DNA of 64,000 nt, taken from contig NZ_JACHFW010000012.1 of NCBI RefSeq assembly GCF_014202115.1, positions 47,971 through 111,970 on the forward strand. Reading direction: 5' to 3'. This document shows positions 19,592-28,686 of this stretch, piece by piece; the first letter of the stretch is position 1, and each line of letters begins with the position of its first letter. The notes under the pieces were generated by a model, which worked only from the letters and a program-made list of their open reading frames with translations, did not search any database and was not told the origin of the DNA. The translations under genes were made by a program, and so were the position numbers. Source of the DNA: Catenibacillus scindens. GTDB taxonomy: Bacteria > Bacillota > Clostridia > Lachnospirales > Lachnospiraceae.

Positions 19592-20602
19592 ATGGGGAAA
19601 TTAAATCATAGTATTACACTTTATGGATTTGGCTACCACTATATGAGAGGAGAATATTCTCTTGAGGATGTATTGAAAAAAACAAAAGCTCTCGGCGCCG
19701 ACGGCTTTGAGATTGTAGCGCCTCAGATGGTTGACGGCCATCCAAATCCCAGTGAATCCTGGATGGAAAGCTTTAAAGAGCTTTATCAAAAATATGAACT
19801 GACGCCGGTGTGCTACAGTATTTATATCGACAGCGGCAAACATAAAGGCCGGTTTTTAAATGAGGCGGAACGTCTGGCAGGTACTATCAATGAGATGGAG
19901 TACGCGAAAAAGATGGGATTTTCCGTAGTCCGCAGCCAGGACGCTCTTCTTCCGAAAACTATGGAAAAGCTGCTCCCATATGCCGAGGAACTGGATCTCC
20001 ATCTGGCTATCGAGCTTCACGGGCCTTACTCTCCGTCAACACCTGTTTTTCAGGAGTATGCGGAGTTGTTTGAAAAGAAAAATTCGCCTTATTTAGGCGT
20101 TGTTATGGATTATTCCGCATTCTCGTCAGGTCCTCCGGCAACGGTGCTGGATCAGTTTCCAGATGATGTATGCCACAAAGAACTGCTCCATAAGATCAGG
20201 AAACTGTTTACAACAACAGAGATTCCTGTGGAAGATCTGACAAAGATGATCTTGGATGAGGGCGGCGATGAAGTGGACGTGTTGATTGCCGAGAAGAAGA
20301 TTTATACAGGTCTGATGAACGAGAAAATGGGAACGATTTATTACCGGACACATCCGGATTATGAGGGTTTCAGACGGCTGCTAAAATGGTCAAAATACAT
20401 GCACGGAAAATTCTGGCATGTAGATGATGATCTCAACTGTGATGAGATTGATTATCCCGGCTTCGTAAAAATTATGAAAGAAGAAGACTATCAGGGATTT
20501 ATTGCTTCAGAATATGAGGGTTCTAATTTTTCTAAGAAGTATAATGACGAAGATCAGCTTGCGCTTCATATAAAGATGCTGGATCAGCTTTGGAACAGAT
20601 AA
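19592..20602 (+). CDS. C-glycoside deglycosidase alpha subunit (copy 1), TIM barrel
   Basis: A 336-residue TIM-barrel protein of the xylose-isomerase-like family that provides the active site of C-glycoside deglycosidases. The expected metal ligands are visible: Glu141 (AIELHGPYSP), Asp173 (VVMDYSAF), His276 (KFWHVDDD) and Glu307 (ASEYEG). The known enzymes use manganese and act on 3-oxo-glycosides made by a Gfo/Idh/MocA oxidoreductase; one is coded at 26779. Next to it lies the beta subunit, the required partner. The start follows AAGGAGGAGGG. A solute-binding lipoprotein follows after an intervening hairpin. The aglycone range cannot be told. Confidence 0.82.
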   Translation: MGKLNHSITLYGFGYHYMRGEYSLEDVLKKTKALGADGFEIVAPQMVDGHPNPSESWMESFKELYQKYELTPVCYSIYIDSGKHKGRFLNEAERLAGTINEMEYAKKMGFSVVRSQDALLPKTMEKLLPYAEELDLHLAIELHGPYSPSTPVFQEYAELFEKKNSPYLGVVMDYSAFSSGPPATVLDQFPDDVCHKELLHKIRKLFTTTEIPVEDLTKMILDEGGDEVDVLIAEKKIYTGLMNEKMGTIYYRTHPDYEGFRRLLKWSKYMHGKFWHVDDDLNCDEIDYPGFVKIMKEEDYQGFIASEYEGSNFSKKYNDEDQLALHIKMLDQLWNR

Positions 20603-20626
20603 TTGGGGAAAGAAAAAGCAGAAAAA

Positions 20627-20658
20627 GTAACAATTCAGCCATACGGCTGAATTGTTAC
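20627..20658. repeat. Perfect palindrome of the dispersed repeat family
   Basis: GTAACAATTCAGCC (20627-20640) and GGCTGAATTGTTAC (20645-20658) are perfect 14-base arms with a four-base loop. It sits between the alpha subunit and the binding-protein gene and may act as an mRNA stabiliser or attenuator. Confidence 0.8.
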
Positions 20659-20688
20659 CAGAAAATAAGTATTGAGGAGGCGACATTA

Positions 20689-22329
20689 ATGAAAACAAGA
20701 AGAATGCTTTCAATGGCCATGGCGGGGATCATGGGATTATCTTTACTGGCAGGTTGCGGAAACAGTTCAGGTACAGGAAACGGTTCGCAGGATACTCAGT
20801 CGAGTGCTGAAACAGAAGCTGCCGCTGCGGATACATCTTCTGCGGCATCAGATACAGGCACTTCCCAGGCCGAGGGTGACTCAGAGGTTCTTGAGGATAT
20901 TGCGGAGATCACTATGGTGTATATGCCGATGGGAGCTATTCCATCCGGTCTTCAGGAAGTTGAGGACGCTATTAACGAGATCACGGAAAATGAGATCAAT
21001 GTCCATGTGGATATACAGATGATTGAGAGCGGCAACTATGATCAGCAGATCAGTCTTATGATGTCCTCCAGCGAGAAGGTAGATTTGATGCTCACACTGC
21101 CCATTGGCTCATCTTCCTACAATAATATGGCGAACCAGAAACAGTTTATGGATATTTCAGGACTTCTGGAGGAATATGGCCAGGATGTTCTCAGTACGGT
21201 GGGAAGCCTTATTGAATCCACTACTGTGGACGGCAGTATTTATGCGGTTCCAACATACCGTACACTTGTGACAAGCGCTTATATTGTAATGCGCACCGAT
21301 GTTCTTGAAGATCTGGGACTTTTGGAGAAGGCTCAGAATATGACCTCCTTCACAGAGTATGAGGAGATTCTTGCGGCGGTAAAGAGCAGCGAGAAGTGGA
21401 GCTATCTGGCAGGAATCGTCAATTCTGACGTTGACGGTTTGTGTCTGCCTCTGGCCGGTTCTTATCTTGGCGTTGACAATTTCTCTGACGCCACTTCCTA
21501 TGATCAGTTGGGTGACCTCAATAAGATCATTGCTATTGATCCTGAGGGCTCCGATGATACAGTTCGGATGAATTTTGATACACCGGAATATAAAGCCATG
21601 ATTGACAAGATGCGCGACTGGTATGAAAAAGGTTATGTTTATGAGGATGCAGCAACAACGGATGACGCCGCTGAAACACTGATTAAGAGCAACGTTGGAT
21701 TTTCCTATTTCGTTGAAGGTGAGATCGGCATCGAAACATCTAAGACCGCTGCCTGCGGTATGCCTATGACTTGCGTAAAGATCGTTACCCATCCGATTTC
21801 CACATCAAGCTGTACAAAATTTGTGTGGGCAGTTCCAAACAGCTCCACAGAGCCGGAAGCGGCAGTGAAGTTTATGAATATGATGTATACCGATTCCCGT
21901 ATTGAAAACCTCCTTGTATGGGGGATTGAAGGACGAGACTATCAGGTGAAAGACGGTGTGGCTTACTTCATGGACGGACAGGACGCCAATAGTGTTGCTT
22001 ACCAGACTGCAGATTTCATGTTTGGCAATCAGTTCCTCGCTTATCCGTGGGACGGACAGTCTGCGGATTTCAGAGAAGTAGCTAAAGAAGAAATGGACGG
22101 CGCTCAGGAATCCAAATATCTGGGATTCTCCTGCGATACAACAAATATCCAGAATCAGCTCACAGCCATCGCTAATGTTATCTCTGAATTTGGGCCGTCG
22201 CTGGAATCTGGTATTGCTCCGGAAGGCACTTATGAAGAATTTATACAGAAGCTCTATGATTCAGGTGCCCAGGACATTGTAGACGAATATCAGAGACAGC
22301 TTGATGAATGGCTGGCAGAACAGGAATAA
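20689..22329 (+). CDS. Lipoprotein sugar-binding protein of an ABC transporter (copy 1)
   Basis: A 546-residue extracellular solute-binding protein (family 1; the C-terminal part is like the DUF3502/LipO group). The signal peptide ends at the lipobox LLAGC, followed by a long Ser/Ala/Thr/Glu linker and then the conserved opening VYMPMGAIPSGLQEVEDAI. The ATG at 20689 has GAGGAGG eight bases upstream; the frame upstream of it has no ribosome site. Paralogues lie at 25139 and 62294 and a broken one at 36306. All end in a DEYQRQLDEWLA-like helix. No permease or ATPase gene is present in the window, so the transporter partner lies elsewhere. Confidence 0.9.
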   Translation: MKTRRMLSMAMAGIMGLSLLAGCGNSSGTGNGSQDTQSSAETEAAAADTSSAASDTGTSQAEGDSEVLEDIAEITMVYMPMGAIPSGLQEVEDAINEITENEINVHVDIQMIESGNYDQQISLMMSSSEKVDLMLTLPIGSSSYNNMANQKQFMDISGLLEEYGQDVLSTVGSLIESTTVDGSIYAVPTYRTLVTSAYIVMRTDVLEDLGLLEKAQNMTSFTEYEEILAAVKSSEKWSYLAGIVNSDVDGLCLPLAGSYLGVDNFSDATSYDQLGDLNKIIAIDPEGSDDTVRMNFDTPEYKAMIDKMRDWYEKGYVYEDAATTDDAAETLIKSNVGFSYFVEGEIGIETSKTAACGMPMTCVKIVTHPISTSSCTKFVWAVPNSSTEPEAAVKFMNMMYTDSRIENLLVWGIEGRDYQVKDGVAYFMDGQDANSVAYQTADFMFGNQFLAYPWDGQSADFREVAKEEMDGAQESKYLGFSCDTTNIQNQLTAIANVISEFGPSLESGIAPEGTYEEFIQKLYDSGAQDIVDEYQRQLDEWLAEQE

Positions 22330-22346
22330 AACCGGTCACTTACCTT

Positions 22347-22388
22347 GTAACAGCTCAGCCTGATCATTCTTGATGGCTGAACTGTTGC
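22347..22388. repeat. Dispersed palindromic repeat
   Basis: GTAACAGCTCAGCC (22347-22360) and GGCTGAACTGTTGC (22375-22388) form an imperfect inverted repeat of the family. It is followed by TATAAAA as in the copy at 56352. Confidence 0.7.
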
Positions 22389-22406
22389 TATAAAATAACC
22401 CTCATA

Positions 22407-22451
22407 AAAAGGACGGGCGTACCGTGATAAAAGCGGTATGCCCGCCCTTTT
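22407..22451. terminator. Bidirectional terminator between cassette 1 and lysR
   Basis: AAAAGGACGGGCGTACCG (22407-22424) pairs with CGGTATGCCCGCCCTTTT (22434-22451) with two G-U pairs. It ends in a T run and overlaps the stop of the converging LysR gene. Confidence 0.8.
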
Positions 22452-23366
22452 AAGTTGTCGAATGTGCTGAATAGTAATCCTGGGCAAATTTGGAAAATGC
22501 CTCAACAAAAATAGGGACACAGGGATTGGTTGTATTTCTGCACCAGATCAGGTTGGTATTAATGTAAGCGTCTGAGTCGCTGATACGGGTGATATGGATT
22601 TTTGAAGGCGTATACCGGAAGACCGGTTCTGATAAAATAGAAATACCTTTTCCGGTCAATACCTCCAAAAAAAGTCCTTCAGTGCTGGTGGCTGTGATCG
22701 CCGGATTATAAATAGAATGATGCCGCAAGAACAACTGCTGAAAAAAATTAACCGAACATAATTGTTCTTTTATGTCAAGATAAACCATGGGAATACCGGA
22801 CAGCTCTTTGATCGTTACTTCTTTTTGATGTGCGATAGGGTGATCATCGTTGGCAAATACATAAAAATGATCCCGGACGAGAGTGGTATGTTCCAGATTT
22901 GGAGAACTTCCCTCTGTCCAGTCCAACATCAGAACAAGGTCAGTCTTATTTTCTTCAATCCTTTTTTTATAAAAGGGCCTGATTCCTCGATGATAAAGTT
23001 GACTTTGATATCCGGATAATCCCGGTTAAAGGCCGGAAGAAAGTCGTAGACAAACAGTGAACTCAGCGTGTAGGATGTAGTCAGTTCGATGGCCCCAACG
23101 GCTCCGGTTTTTGACATCTGTATATGTTTCATGGACAGTTCATAGTCCTCAACAATCCTTTCAACGTCATGGGCAAAAATTTTTCCGATATCAGTTAAGG
23201 TTACGGAATGTTTATCCCTGGAAAAAAGAGCCACTCCAAGGTGGTTTTCCAGGTTTTGTATGTGTCGGCTCAACACTGGCTGGGACATATAAAGGCTGTC
23301 TGCGGCTTTGCTGAAATTCAGACACCTGGCCAGAATGAGAAATTCTTTGAGTAATTCAATATCCAT
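22450..23366 (-). pseudogene. LysR-type regulator with a -1 frameshift at an A7 tract
   Basis: The N-terminal half (23366 down to about 22969) is a LysR helix-turn-helix: ILARCLNFSKAADSLYMSQ, then VLSRHIQNLENHLGV. The ligand-binding half continues in the -1 frame to 22450. The switch occurs at a run of seven A on the coding strand (plus-strand T run 22962-22968); stepping back one base restores KKRIEENKTDLVLMLDW, which aligns with the intact paralogue at 28679. It could be a mutation, a base error or a programmed frameshift, since the context is A-AAA-AAG. It is divergent from deglycosidase cassette 2 and was probably its regulator. Confidence 0.8.
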
Positions 23367-23434
23367 AATATCCTTCTCCTTTAAGTAAAAACCCCTTATT
23401 ATTTTAATACATTTGTCAATACCTTTCCAGTCCT

Positions 23435-23506
23435 GTTATGCAAAATGTGCAATACCGCCGTTTCACAGCGAATAACCATAGTCAAAATAACTGTGTTATC
23501 ATAAAT
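23435..23506 (+). promoter_or_regulatory. Promoter/operator region of deglycosidase cassette 2
   Basis: GTTATGCAAAAT (23435-23446) and AATAACCAT (23471-23479) occur with the same 36-base offset as at cassette 1, followed by a colinear stretch to ATAAATA (23501-23507). It lies between the divergent lysR and beta-subunit genes, the usual position of a LysR site. Confidence 0.7.
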
Positions 23507-23550
23507 ACATCAAAAAAATGTTGTTAAAAATCAACCAGGAGGAGGATCAT

Positions 23551-24051
23551 ATGACAAAATCGTTGGAAGAACGCATGGCGATTGTAAAAGACCTGATCTT
23601 TAATCAGCCGGTGCAGTTAATGACAAGCCCGCTGAAGGCGGGAACACTGAAAAATAAGTGCATTGGGGACAGCCGTACCGGGTACACGGTACAGCTTGAC
23701 AATTTAAGCTACAGAGGTGTATGGGTATCCACCATTGAAAAGATCAACTTAAAAGTTGACGGCGAGGAAGTACCTCAGGATACGATGATGCTCTGCCTTA
23801 AAGGCATGAAATTCCCACTGTGCGACACGGTGAGTCACACGGAAGTTTTCTGGGGAGCGACAGATACATGTATTCTCAGTGTTAATAAAATCGGAGGATT
23901 AAGCAAAGGCGAACATAAACTTGAGATTGAAATTTATAAGAGAGGCGATTTCGGCCATTCCTACGGAGAAGGGGAAGAAGGATATGAAAACGCCACAGAG
24001 TTCCATACGCCGACACTTTATAAAGACGAAGCGGTATTTACCGTTGAGTGA
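23551..24051 (+). CDS. C-glycoside deglycosidase beta subunit (copy 2)
   Basis: A 166-residue paralogue of the protein at 19080, with the same landmarks: TLKNKCIGDSRTGYTVQLD, SYRGVWVSTIEKI, GGLSKGEHKLEIEI and the near-identical FGHSYGEGEEGYENA tail. The most variable parts are the first 20 residues and the segment around residue 85-100, possibly reflecting aglycone preference. The ATG at 23551 follows CAGGAGGAGG; an ATG 11 codons earlier lacks a site. The alpha subunit follows after 14 bases, and the order beta-alpha-binding protein repeats that of cassette 1, which points to tandem duplication. Confidence 0.82.
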   Translation: MTKSLEERMAIVKDLIFNQPVQLMTSPLKAGTLKNKCIGDSRTGYTVQLDNLSYRGVWVSTIEKINLKVDGEEVPQDTMMLCLKGMKFPLCDTVSHTEVFWGATDTCILSVNKIGGLSKGEHKLEIEIYKRGDFGHSYGEGEEGYENATEFHTPTLYKDEAVFTVE

Positions 24052-24065
24052 GGAGGGAAAGAAGA

Positions 24066-25067
24066 ATGAAACACAGCATAACACTTTATGGTTTCGGCTA
24101 TCATTACATGAGAGGGGAATATACCCTTGAAGATGTTCTTAAAAAGACAAAAAAGCTGGGGGCTCAGGGATTTGAGATTGTAGCGCCTCAGATGGTGGAA
24201 GGTCATCCTAATCCAAGCGAGTACTGGATGGAGAGCTTTAAGGAGCTGTACCACAAATATGATCTGGAGCCGGTGTGCTACAGTATTTATATTGACAGCG
24301 GCAAGCACAAAGGCCGTTTCTTAAATGAGGCGGAGCGTCTCACAGGAACGATCAACGAGATGGAATACGCGAAAAAGATGGGATTTTCCGTAGTCCGCAG
24401 CCAGGACGCCCTTTTGCCAAAGACTATGGAAAAGCTGCTTCCTTACGCGCAGGAGCTGGGGGTTCACTTGGCCATCGAGCTTCACGGGCCCTATTCTCCG
24501 TCCACACCTATATTCCAGGAATATGCGGAACTTTTTGAAAAGAAAAATTCGCCCCATTTAGGCGTGGTTATGGATTATTCCGCATTTACATCCGGCCCTC
24601 CGGCCACAGTGCTGGATCAGTTCCCGGATGATGTGTGCCACAAAGATCTGCTCCACAAGATCCGCAAACTGTTTACAACCACAGAGATTCCTACAGAGGA
24701 TCTGACAAAGATGATCCTGGATGAGGGCGGAGATGAAGTGGATGTACTCATTGCACAGCAGAAGATCTACACAGGTTTGATCAACGAAAAAATGGGAACT
24801 GTTTACTACCGGACACATCCGGACTATGACGGCTTCCGCCGCCTGTTAAAGTGGTCCAAATATATGCATGGCAAATACTGGCATGTAGATGAGGACTTAA
24901 ACTGCGACGAGATCAATTATCCGGAATTTGTAAAGATCATGAAGGAGGAAAATTACGACGGATATATTGCCTCTGAGTATGAAGGTTCCAATTTCTCAAT
25001 GAAATATAACGATGAGGATCAGCTTGCCCTTCATATTCAGATGTTAGATAAATTGTGGAGAAAATAA
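24066..25067 (+). CDS. C-glycoside deglycosidase alpha subunit (copy 2), TIM barrel
   Basis: A 333-residue TIM-barrel close to the copy at 19592. The same four ligands are present: Glu in AIELHGPYSP, Asp in VVMDYSAF, His in KYWHVDED and Glu in ASEYEG. Changes between the copies are scattered and mostly conservative, so both are probably active. I use the ATG at 24066, which has GGAGGG eight bases upstream; a GTG at 24048 overlaps the beta-subunit stop but has poor spacing. It is followed by a binding-protein gene and then, unlike cassette 1, by the oxidoreductase expected to prepare the 3-oxo substrate. Confidence 0.82.
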   Translation: MKHSITLYGFGYHYMRGEYTLEDVLKKTKKLGAQGFEIVAPQMVEGHPNPSEYWMESFKELYHKYDLEPVCYSIYIDSGKHKGRFLNEAERLTGTINEMEYAKKMGFSVVRSQDALLPKTMEKLLPYAQELGVHLAIELHGPYSPSTPIFQEYAELFEKKNSPHLGVVMDYSAFTSGPPATVLDQFPDDVCHKDLLHKIRKLFTTTEIPTEDLTKMILDEGGDEVDVLIAQQKIYTGLINEKMGTVYYRTHPDYDGFRRLLKWSKYMHGKYWHVDEDLNCDEINYPEFVKIMKEENYDGYIASEYEGSNFSMKYNDEDQLALHIQMLDKLWRK

Positions 25068-25138
25068 AAAAATCAATAAAGTAAAAATCAATAGGAGAAG
25101 GTTTTATTAAATTTTGTAAATTCAAGGGGGAAAATATA

Positions 25139-26755
25139 ATGAAAACAAAAAAGATTCTTTCTATGGCAATGGTTATGACCATGGGATTGTCATTGGCAGC
25201 CGGATGCGGCAATAATGAGAGCGGAAGTTCTTCATCGTCTTCTGCTGGAACTGAAGGAACAACTCAGGCACAGGGAACCACGGAGGGAAACTCCCAGGGT
25301 AATGGGGAAGTGCTGGAGGATATTGCCGAGATCAAGATGGTCTATATGCCGATGGGTTCCATGCCGACCGGTGTACAGGAAGTGGAAGATGCCGTCAATG
25401 AGATTACCGAGCCTGAAATCAATACCCATGTGGATATTGAAATGCTTGAGAGCGGTAACTATGATCAGCAGATCAGCCTGATGATGTCTTCCGGGGAAAA
25501 GCTGGATCTGATGCTGACTCTGCCTACAGGATCGTCATCATACAACAACATGATTTCTCAGAATCAGTTTATGGATATCTCAGATCTCCTTGAGGAGTAT
25601 GCTCCACAAGTTCTGGATACCATTGGGCCCTACATGGAAGCAACAACTGTAGGTGACGCTATTTACGCGGTTCCCGCATGGCGGACGTATGTCATTTCAT
25701 CTTATATTGTTATGCGCACCGATGTTCTGGAAGATCTCGGGCTTTTGGAGAAAGCGCAGAATATGACGTCATTTACTGAATTTGAGGAAATCCTTGACGC
25801 TGTAAAGAACAGTGAAAAATGGGGATATCTGGCAGGAATTGTCAATTCTGATTCTAATGGACTTGTTCTTCCGCTAGCCAGAAATTATCTGGGCGTAGAT
25901 AAGTTTTCTGATGCTTATTATTATGATGAGCTGGGAGATCTGAATAAGATGATCGCTATTGATCCGGAAGGAACAGACGGCAAAGTTAAACTGAATTTTG
26001 ATACACCAGAGTATAAGGCTATGATTGACAAAGTTCGGGGATGGAATGAGAAAGGTTATATTTATCAGGATGCAGCCACCACAGATGATTCTGCGGAAGC
26101 GCTGATTCGCAGCAACATAGGATTTTCCTACTTATCTGAAGGGGAGATCGGTCTTGAAGCATCTAAGACAGCCGCCTGTGGTATGCCTATGACCTGTGTG
26201 AAGATCAGCACACCTCCCATCTCTTCGTCAAATGTGACAAAGTTTGTGTGGGGTGTACCTCACAATGCCACGGAGCCGGAAGCTGCCGTGAAGTTTTTAA
26301 ATCTTATGGTGACAGATGCGCGTATTGAGAATCTTTTAGTTTGGGGAATTGAAGGTCGTGATTATCAGGTAAAAGACGGCGTGGCTACATTTGTTGACGG
26401 ACAGGATGCTAACAGTGTTGCCTATCAGGTAGCGGACTTTATGTTCGGCAATCAGTTCCTTGCATATCCGTGGGACGGCCAGCCTGCGGATTTCCGTGAT
26501 CAGGCAAAGGCGGAGATGGATGCAGCCACTATGTCCAACTACTTTGGATTTTCCTGTGATACTTCCAATATACAGAATGAAATTTCAGCGGTTGTGAATG
26601 TAATATCCGAGTTTGGTCCGGCTCTTGAATCCGGCCTTGCTCCAGAGGGAACCTATGAAGAATTTATTGATCGGTTATATGCGTCAGGGGCTCAGAAGAT
26701 TGTAGATGAATATCAGAGACAGTTAGACGAGTGGCTGGCCGCCAAAGAACAGTAA
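25139..26755 (+). CDS. Lipoprotein sugar-binding protein of an ABC transporter (copy 2)
   Basis: A 538-residue paralogue of the binding protein at 20689. It has a lipoprotein signal (LAAGC), a Ser/Gly/Thr-rich linker and the family opening VYMPMGSMPTGVQEVEDAV. Middle signatures such as AVPAWRTYVISSYIVMRTDV and WGIEGRDYQVKDGVA are shared with copies 1 and 3, and it ends YQRQLDEWLAAKEQ. It is membrane-anchored outside the cell and probably captures a glycoside or sugar. The ATG follows AAGGGGGAAAATATA. The Gfo/Idh gene starts 23 bases after its stop, and both belong to cassette 2. Confidence 0.9.
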   Translation: MKTKKILSMAMVMTMGLSLAAGCGNNESGSSSSSSAGTEGTTQAQGTTEGNSQGNGEVLEDIAEIKMVYMPMGSMPTGVQEVEDAVNEITEPEINTHVDIEMLESGNYDQQISLMMSSGEKLDLMLTLPTGSSSYNNMISQNQFMDISDLLEEYAPQVLDTIGPYMEATTVGDAIYAVPAWRTYVISSYIVMRTDVLEDLGLLEKAQNMTSFTEFEEILDAVKNSEKWGYLAGIVNSDSNGLVLPLARNYLGVDKFSDAYYYDELGDLNKMIAIDPEGTDGKVKLNFDTPEYKAMIDKVRGWNEKGYIYQDAATTDDSAEALIRSNIGFSYLSEGEIGLEASKTAACGMPMTCVKISTPPISSSNVTKFVWGVPHNATEPEAAVKFLNLMVTDARIENLLVWGIEGRDYQVKDGVATFVDGQDANSVAYQVADFMFGNQFLAYPWDGQPADFRDQAKAEMDAATMSNYFGFSCDTSNIQNEISAVVNVISEFGPALESGLAPEGTYEEFIDRLYASGAQKIVDEYQRQLDEWLAAKEQ

Positions 26756-26778
26756 AGTGTAAAGGAGTGTATGTTGCG

Positions 26779-27858
26779 ATGAAAGATGTTAAAGATATTT
26801 ATAACGTAGCCATTATTGGCTGTGGATGGATCGCAGAGGATAAACATGTGCCCGGACTTAAAGCCAACAAAGACGTACATATTGCGGCTCTGTGCGATAT
26901 TAAGCCGGAGAAGGCTCAGCGTCTTGTGGATATGTTCGATTTAAAAGACGTGGTTGTGTACAGTGATTATAAAGAGATGATCAAAGATAAAAATATTGAT
27001 ATCGTTCATATCGCTGTGCCGAATCCTCTCCACTGTGAGCTGACTGTCGATTGCTTAAATGCGGGAAAACATGTACTTATTGAAAAGCCCATGGCAATGA
27101 CTAAAGCTGAGTGTGAGAAAATGATTGAGACGGCTAAGAAAAATGACCGCAAGCTTACTGTCGGTTTCCAGTGGCGTTACCGTCCGTGCGCTCTCTATGT
27201 GAAAGAGAGCTGTGATAAAGGTATGCTTGGGGATGTATATTACGCAAAAGCCCATGCTTTCCGTTTCCGTGCATTTCCGCGCTGGGGCGAATATTTCAGC
27301 GGTAAAAACGGCGGCGGCATCCTGATTGATGGCGCGCCACACGCCCTCGACCTGGCTCTCTGGGCATTGAACAACTACGAGCCTTACAGTGTTAAAGCCC
27401 ATACATATAACAAAATGGCCGGCCAATCGGAAGGAAATATCTGGGGAGAGTTCCCGGAAGATGAGCTGAAAGTTGAGGACACAGGTATTGCCATGATCAC
27501 TATGAAAAATGGAACGACCATTCTTCTCGAAGCTGCCTGGGCCAGCAATACGGTTTACGTTGACAATACAGTGACTTTAGTGGGGACAAAAGCGGGCCTG
27601 GATATGCCTGGCGGAGATGTCCGTCTCACAGGCGTCCTTAACGGCAAGCCCTACACTATGGAACCGGATCTGTCCGCTCCCGGAGCGCCCTTCTCCATTC
27701 AGCCGGTGGAACCTATGTACCGGGAATCTCAGGAATTTATTAAAGCGATCCGGGAAGACTGCGAGCCTTTCGTAAAACCGGAGCAGGCCATGGTTGTTAC
27801 ACAGATTATTGAAGGCATTTATGAATCCGCCAGAACAGGGAAAGAAGTATTTTTCTAA
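26779..27858 (+). CDS. Gfo/Idh/MocA family oxidoreductase
   Basis: A 359-residue NAD(P)-dependent sugar oxidoreductase. The N-terminal Rossmann domain begins VAIIGCGWIAEDKHVPGLK; the EKPMA motif carries the usual lysine; the substrate-binding domain has the GGGILIDGAPHALDLALW motif, matching the family's catalytic His region. In C-glycoside breakdown a protein of this family (DgpA type) oxidises the sugar at carbon 3 before the C-C bond is cut, and that role fits its place in the deglycosidase cassette; it remains inference. AAAGGAG lies 11 bases before the ATG. The next gene, a sugar isomerase, starts 23 bases later. Confidence 0.88.
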   Translation: MKDVKDIYNVAIIGCGWIAEDKHVPGLKANKDVHIAALCDIKPEKAQRLVDMFDLKDVVVYSDYKEMIKDKNIDIVHIAVPNPLHCELTVDCLNAGKHVLIEKPMAMTKAECEKMIETAKKNDRKLTVGFQWRYRPCALYVKESCDKGMLGDVYYAKAHAFRFRAFPRWGEYFSGKNGGGILIDGAPHALDLALWALNNYEPYSVKAHTYNKMAGQSEGNIWGEFPEDELKVEDTGIAMITMKNGTTILLEAAWASNTVYVDNTVTLVGTKAGLDMPGGDVRLTGVLNGKPYTMEPDLSAPGAPFSIQPVEPMYRESQEFIKAIREDCEPFVKPEQAMVVTQIIEGIYESARTGKEVFF

Positions 27859-27881
27859 ACCGTATTGAGGAGGTTTACATT

Positions 27882-28640
27882 GTGAAATATTCTGTTTGTA
27901 CCGAAACGGTTTTTGACGGCGTTGATATTTTAGACGCAATGAAATCCGTGAAAGAGTGCGGCTATGACGCTGTGGAGTTCTGGTTCTGGTGGACAAGAGA
28001 CGTGGAGGCCATAGCCAACGCCAGCAAAGAACTGGATCTTCCGGTGGCTGCCATCTGCGCCCCTTTTGGAAAGCCTGGGGACGCGTCCACCCACGATGAA
28101 TACGTGAAAGATCTGGAAAAAACTTTTCACGCCGCTGATCAGCTTGGCTGCGATACAATTATTATACAGGGTGGATGGATAGATGAAAATATTCCCGAGG
28201 CCATTCACCGGAAAAATATTATTAAGCTTTATAAGCGGATTGCGCCTATGGCGGAAGCTGCCGGAAAACTTCTGGTGATCGAACCTTTAAATCAGAAAGT
28301 GAATCATCCCACATATCATCTGGCCTCATCAAGAGACGCCTTTGATATTGTGGATATTGTGGGAAGCCCTAACCTGAAAATACTTTTTGATATGTATCAT
28401 CAGCAGATTACCGAGGGTAATCTCATCGCCAACATCACAGAAAATATTGATAAGATCGGGCATTTCCATATGGCAGGAAATCCGGGGCGAAATGATATTT
28501 TTCTTGGGGAGATTAATTACACAAATATTTTAAAAGTGATAGAAGAAACAGGCTATACCGGCTATGCCGGACTGGAATATTATCCGTTCGGGGACGCGAG
28601 GGAAAGCCTTATTAAAACTCGTAAAGAAGTACTGATTTAA
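27882..28640 (+). CDS. Sugar isomerase/epimerase, hydroxypyruvate isomerase-like TIM barrel
   Basis: A 252-residue TIM-barrel of the AP endonuclease 2 family. All expected metal ligands are there: Glu in VIEPLNQK, Asp and His in FDMYHQQ, His in GHFHMAGNPG and Glu in GLEYYP. The pattern is close to hydroxypyruvate isomerase (Hyi). Lying at the end of cassette 2, it probably isomerises the unusual keto-sugar released by the deglycosidase. GTG start with AGGAGG upstream. A terminator follows. Confidence 0.88.
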   Translation: MKYSVCTETVFDGVDILDAMKSVKECGYDAVEFWFWWTRDVEAIANASKELDLPVAAICAPFGKPGDASTHDEYVKDLEKTFHAADQLGCDTIIIQGGWIDENIPEAIHRKNIIKLYKRIAPMAEAAGKLLVIEPLNQKVNHPTYHLASSRDAFDIVDIVGSPNLKILFDMYHQQITEGNLIANITENIDKIGHFHMAGNPGRNDIFLGEINYTNILKVIEETGYTGYAGLEYYPFGDARESLIKTRKEVLI

Positions 28641-28649
28641 CCATGAAAG

Positions 28650-28686
28650 GAAGCTGACATGCGGCCGAAGGCCATGTGTCAGCTTC
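28650..28686. terminator. Terminator at the end of cassette 2
   Basis: GAAGCTGACA (28650-28659) pairs with TGTCAGCTTC (28677-28686), followed by TTTTACT. It also overlaps the end of the converging LysR gene. Confidence 0.85.
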
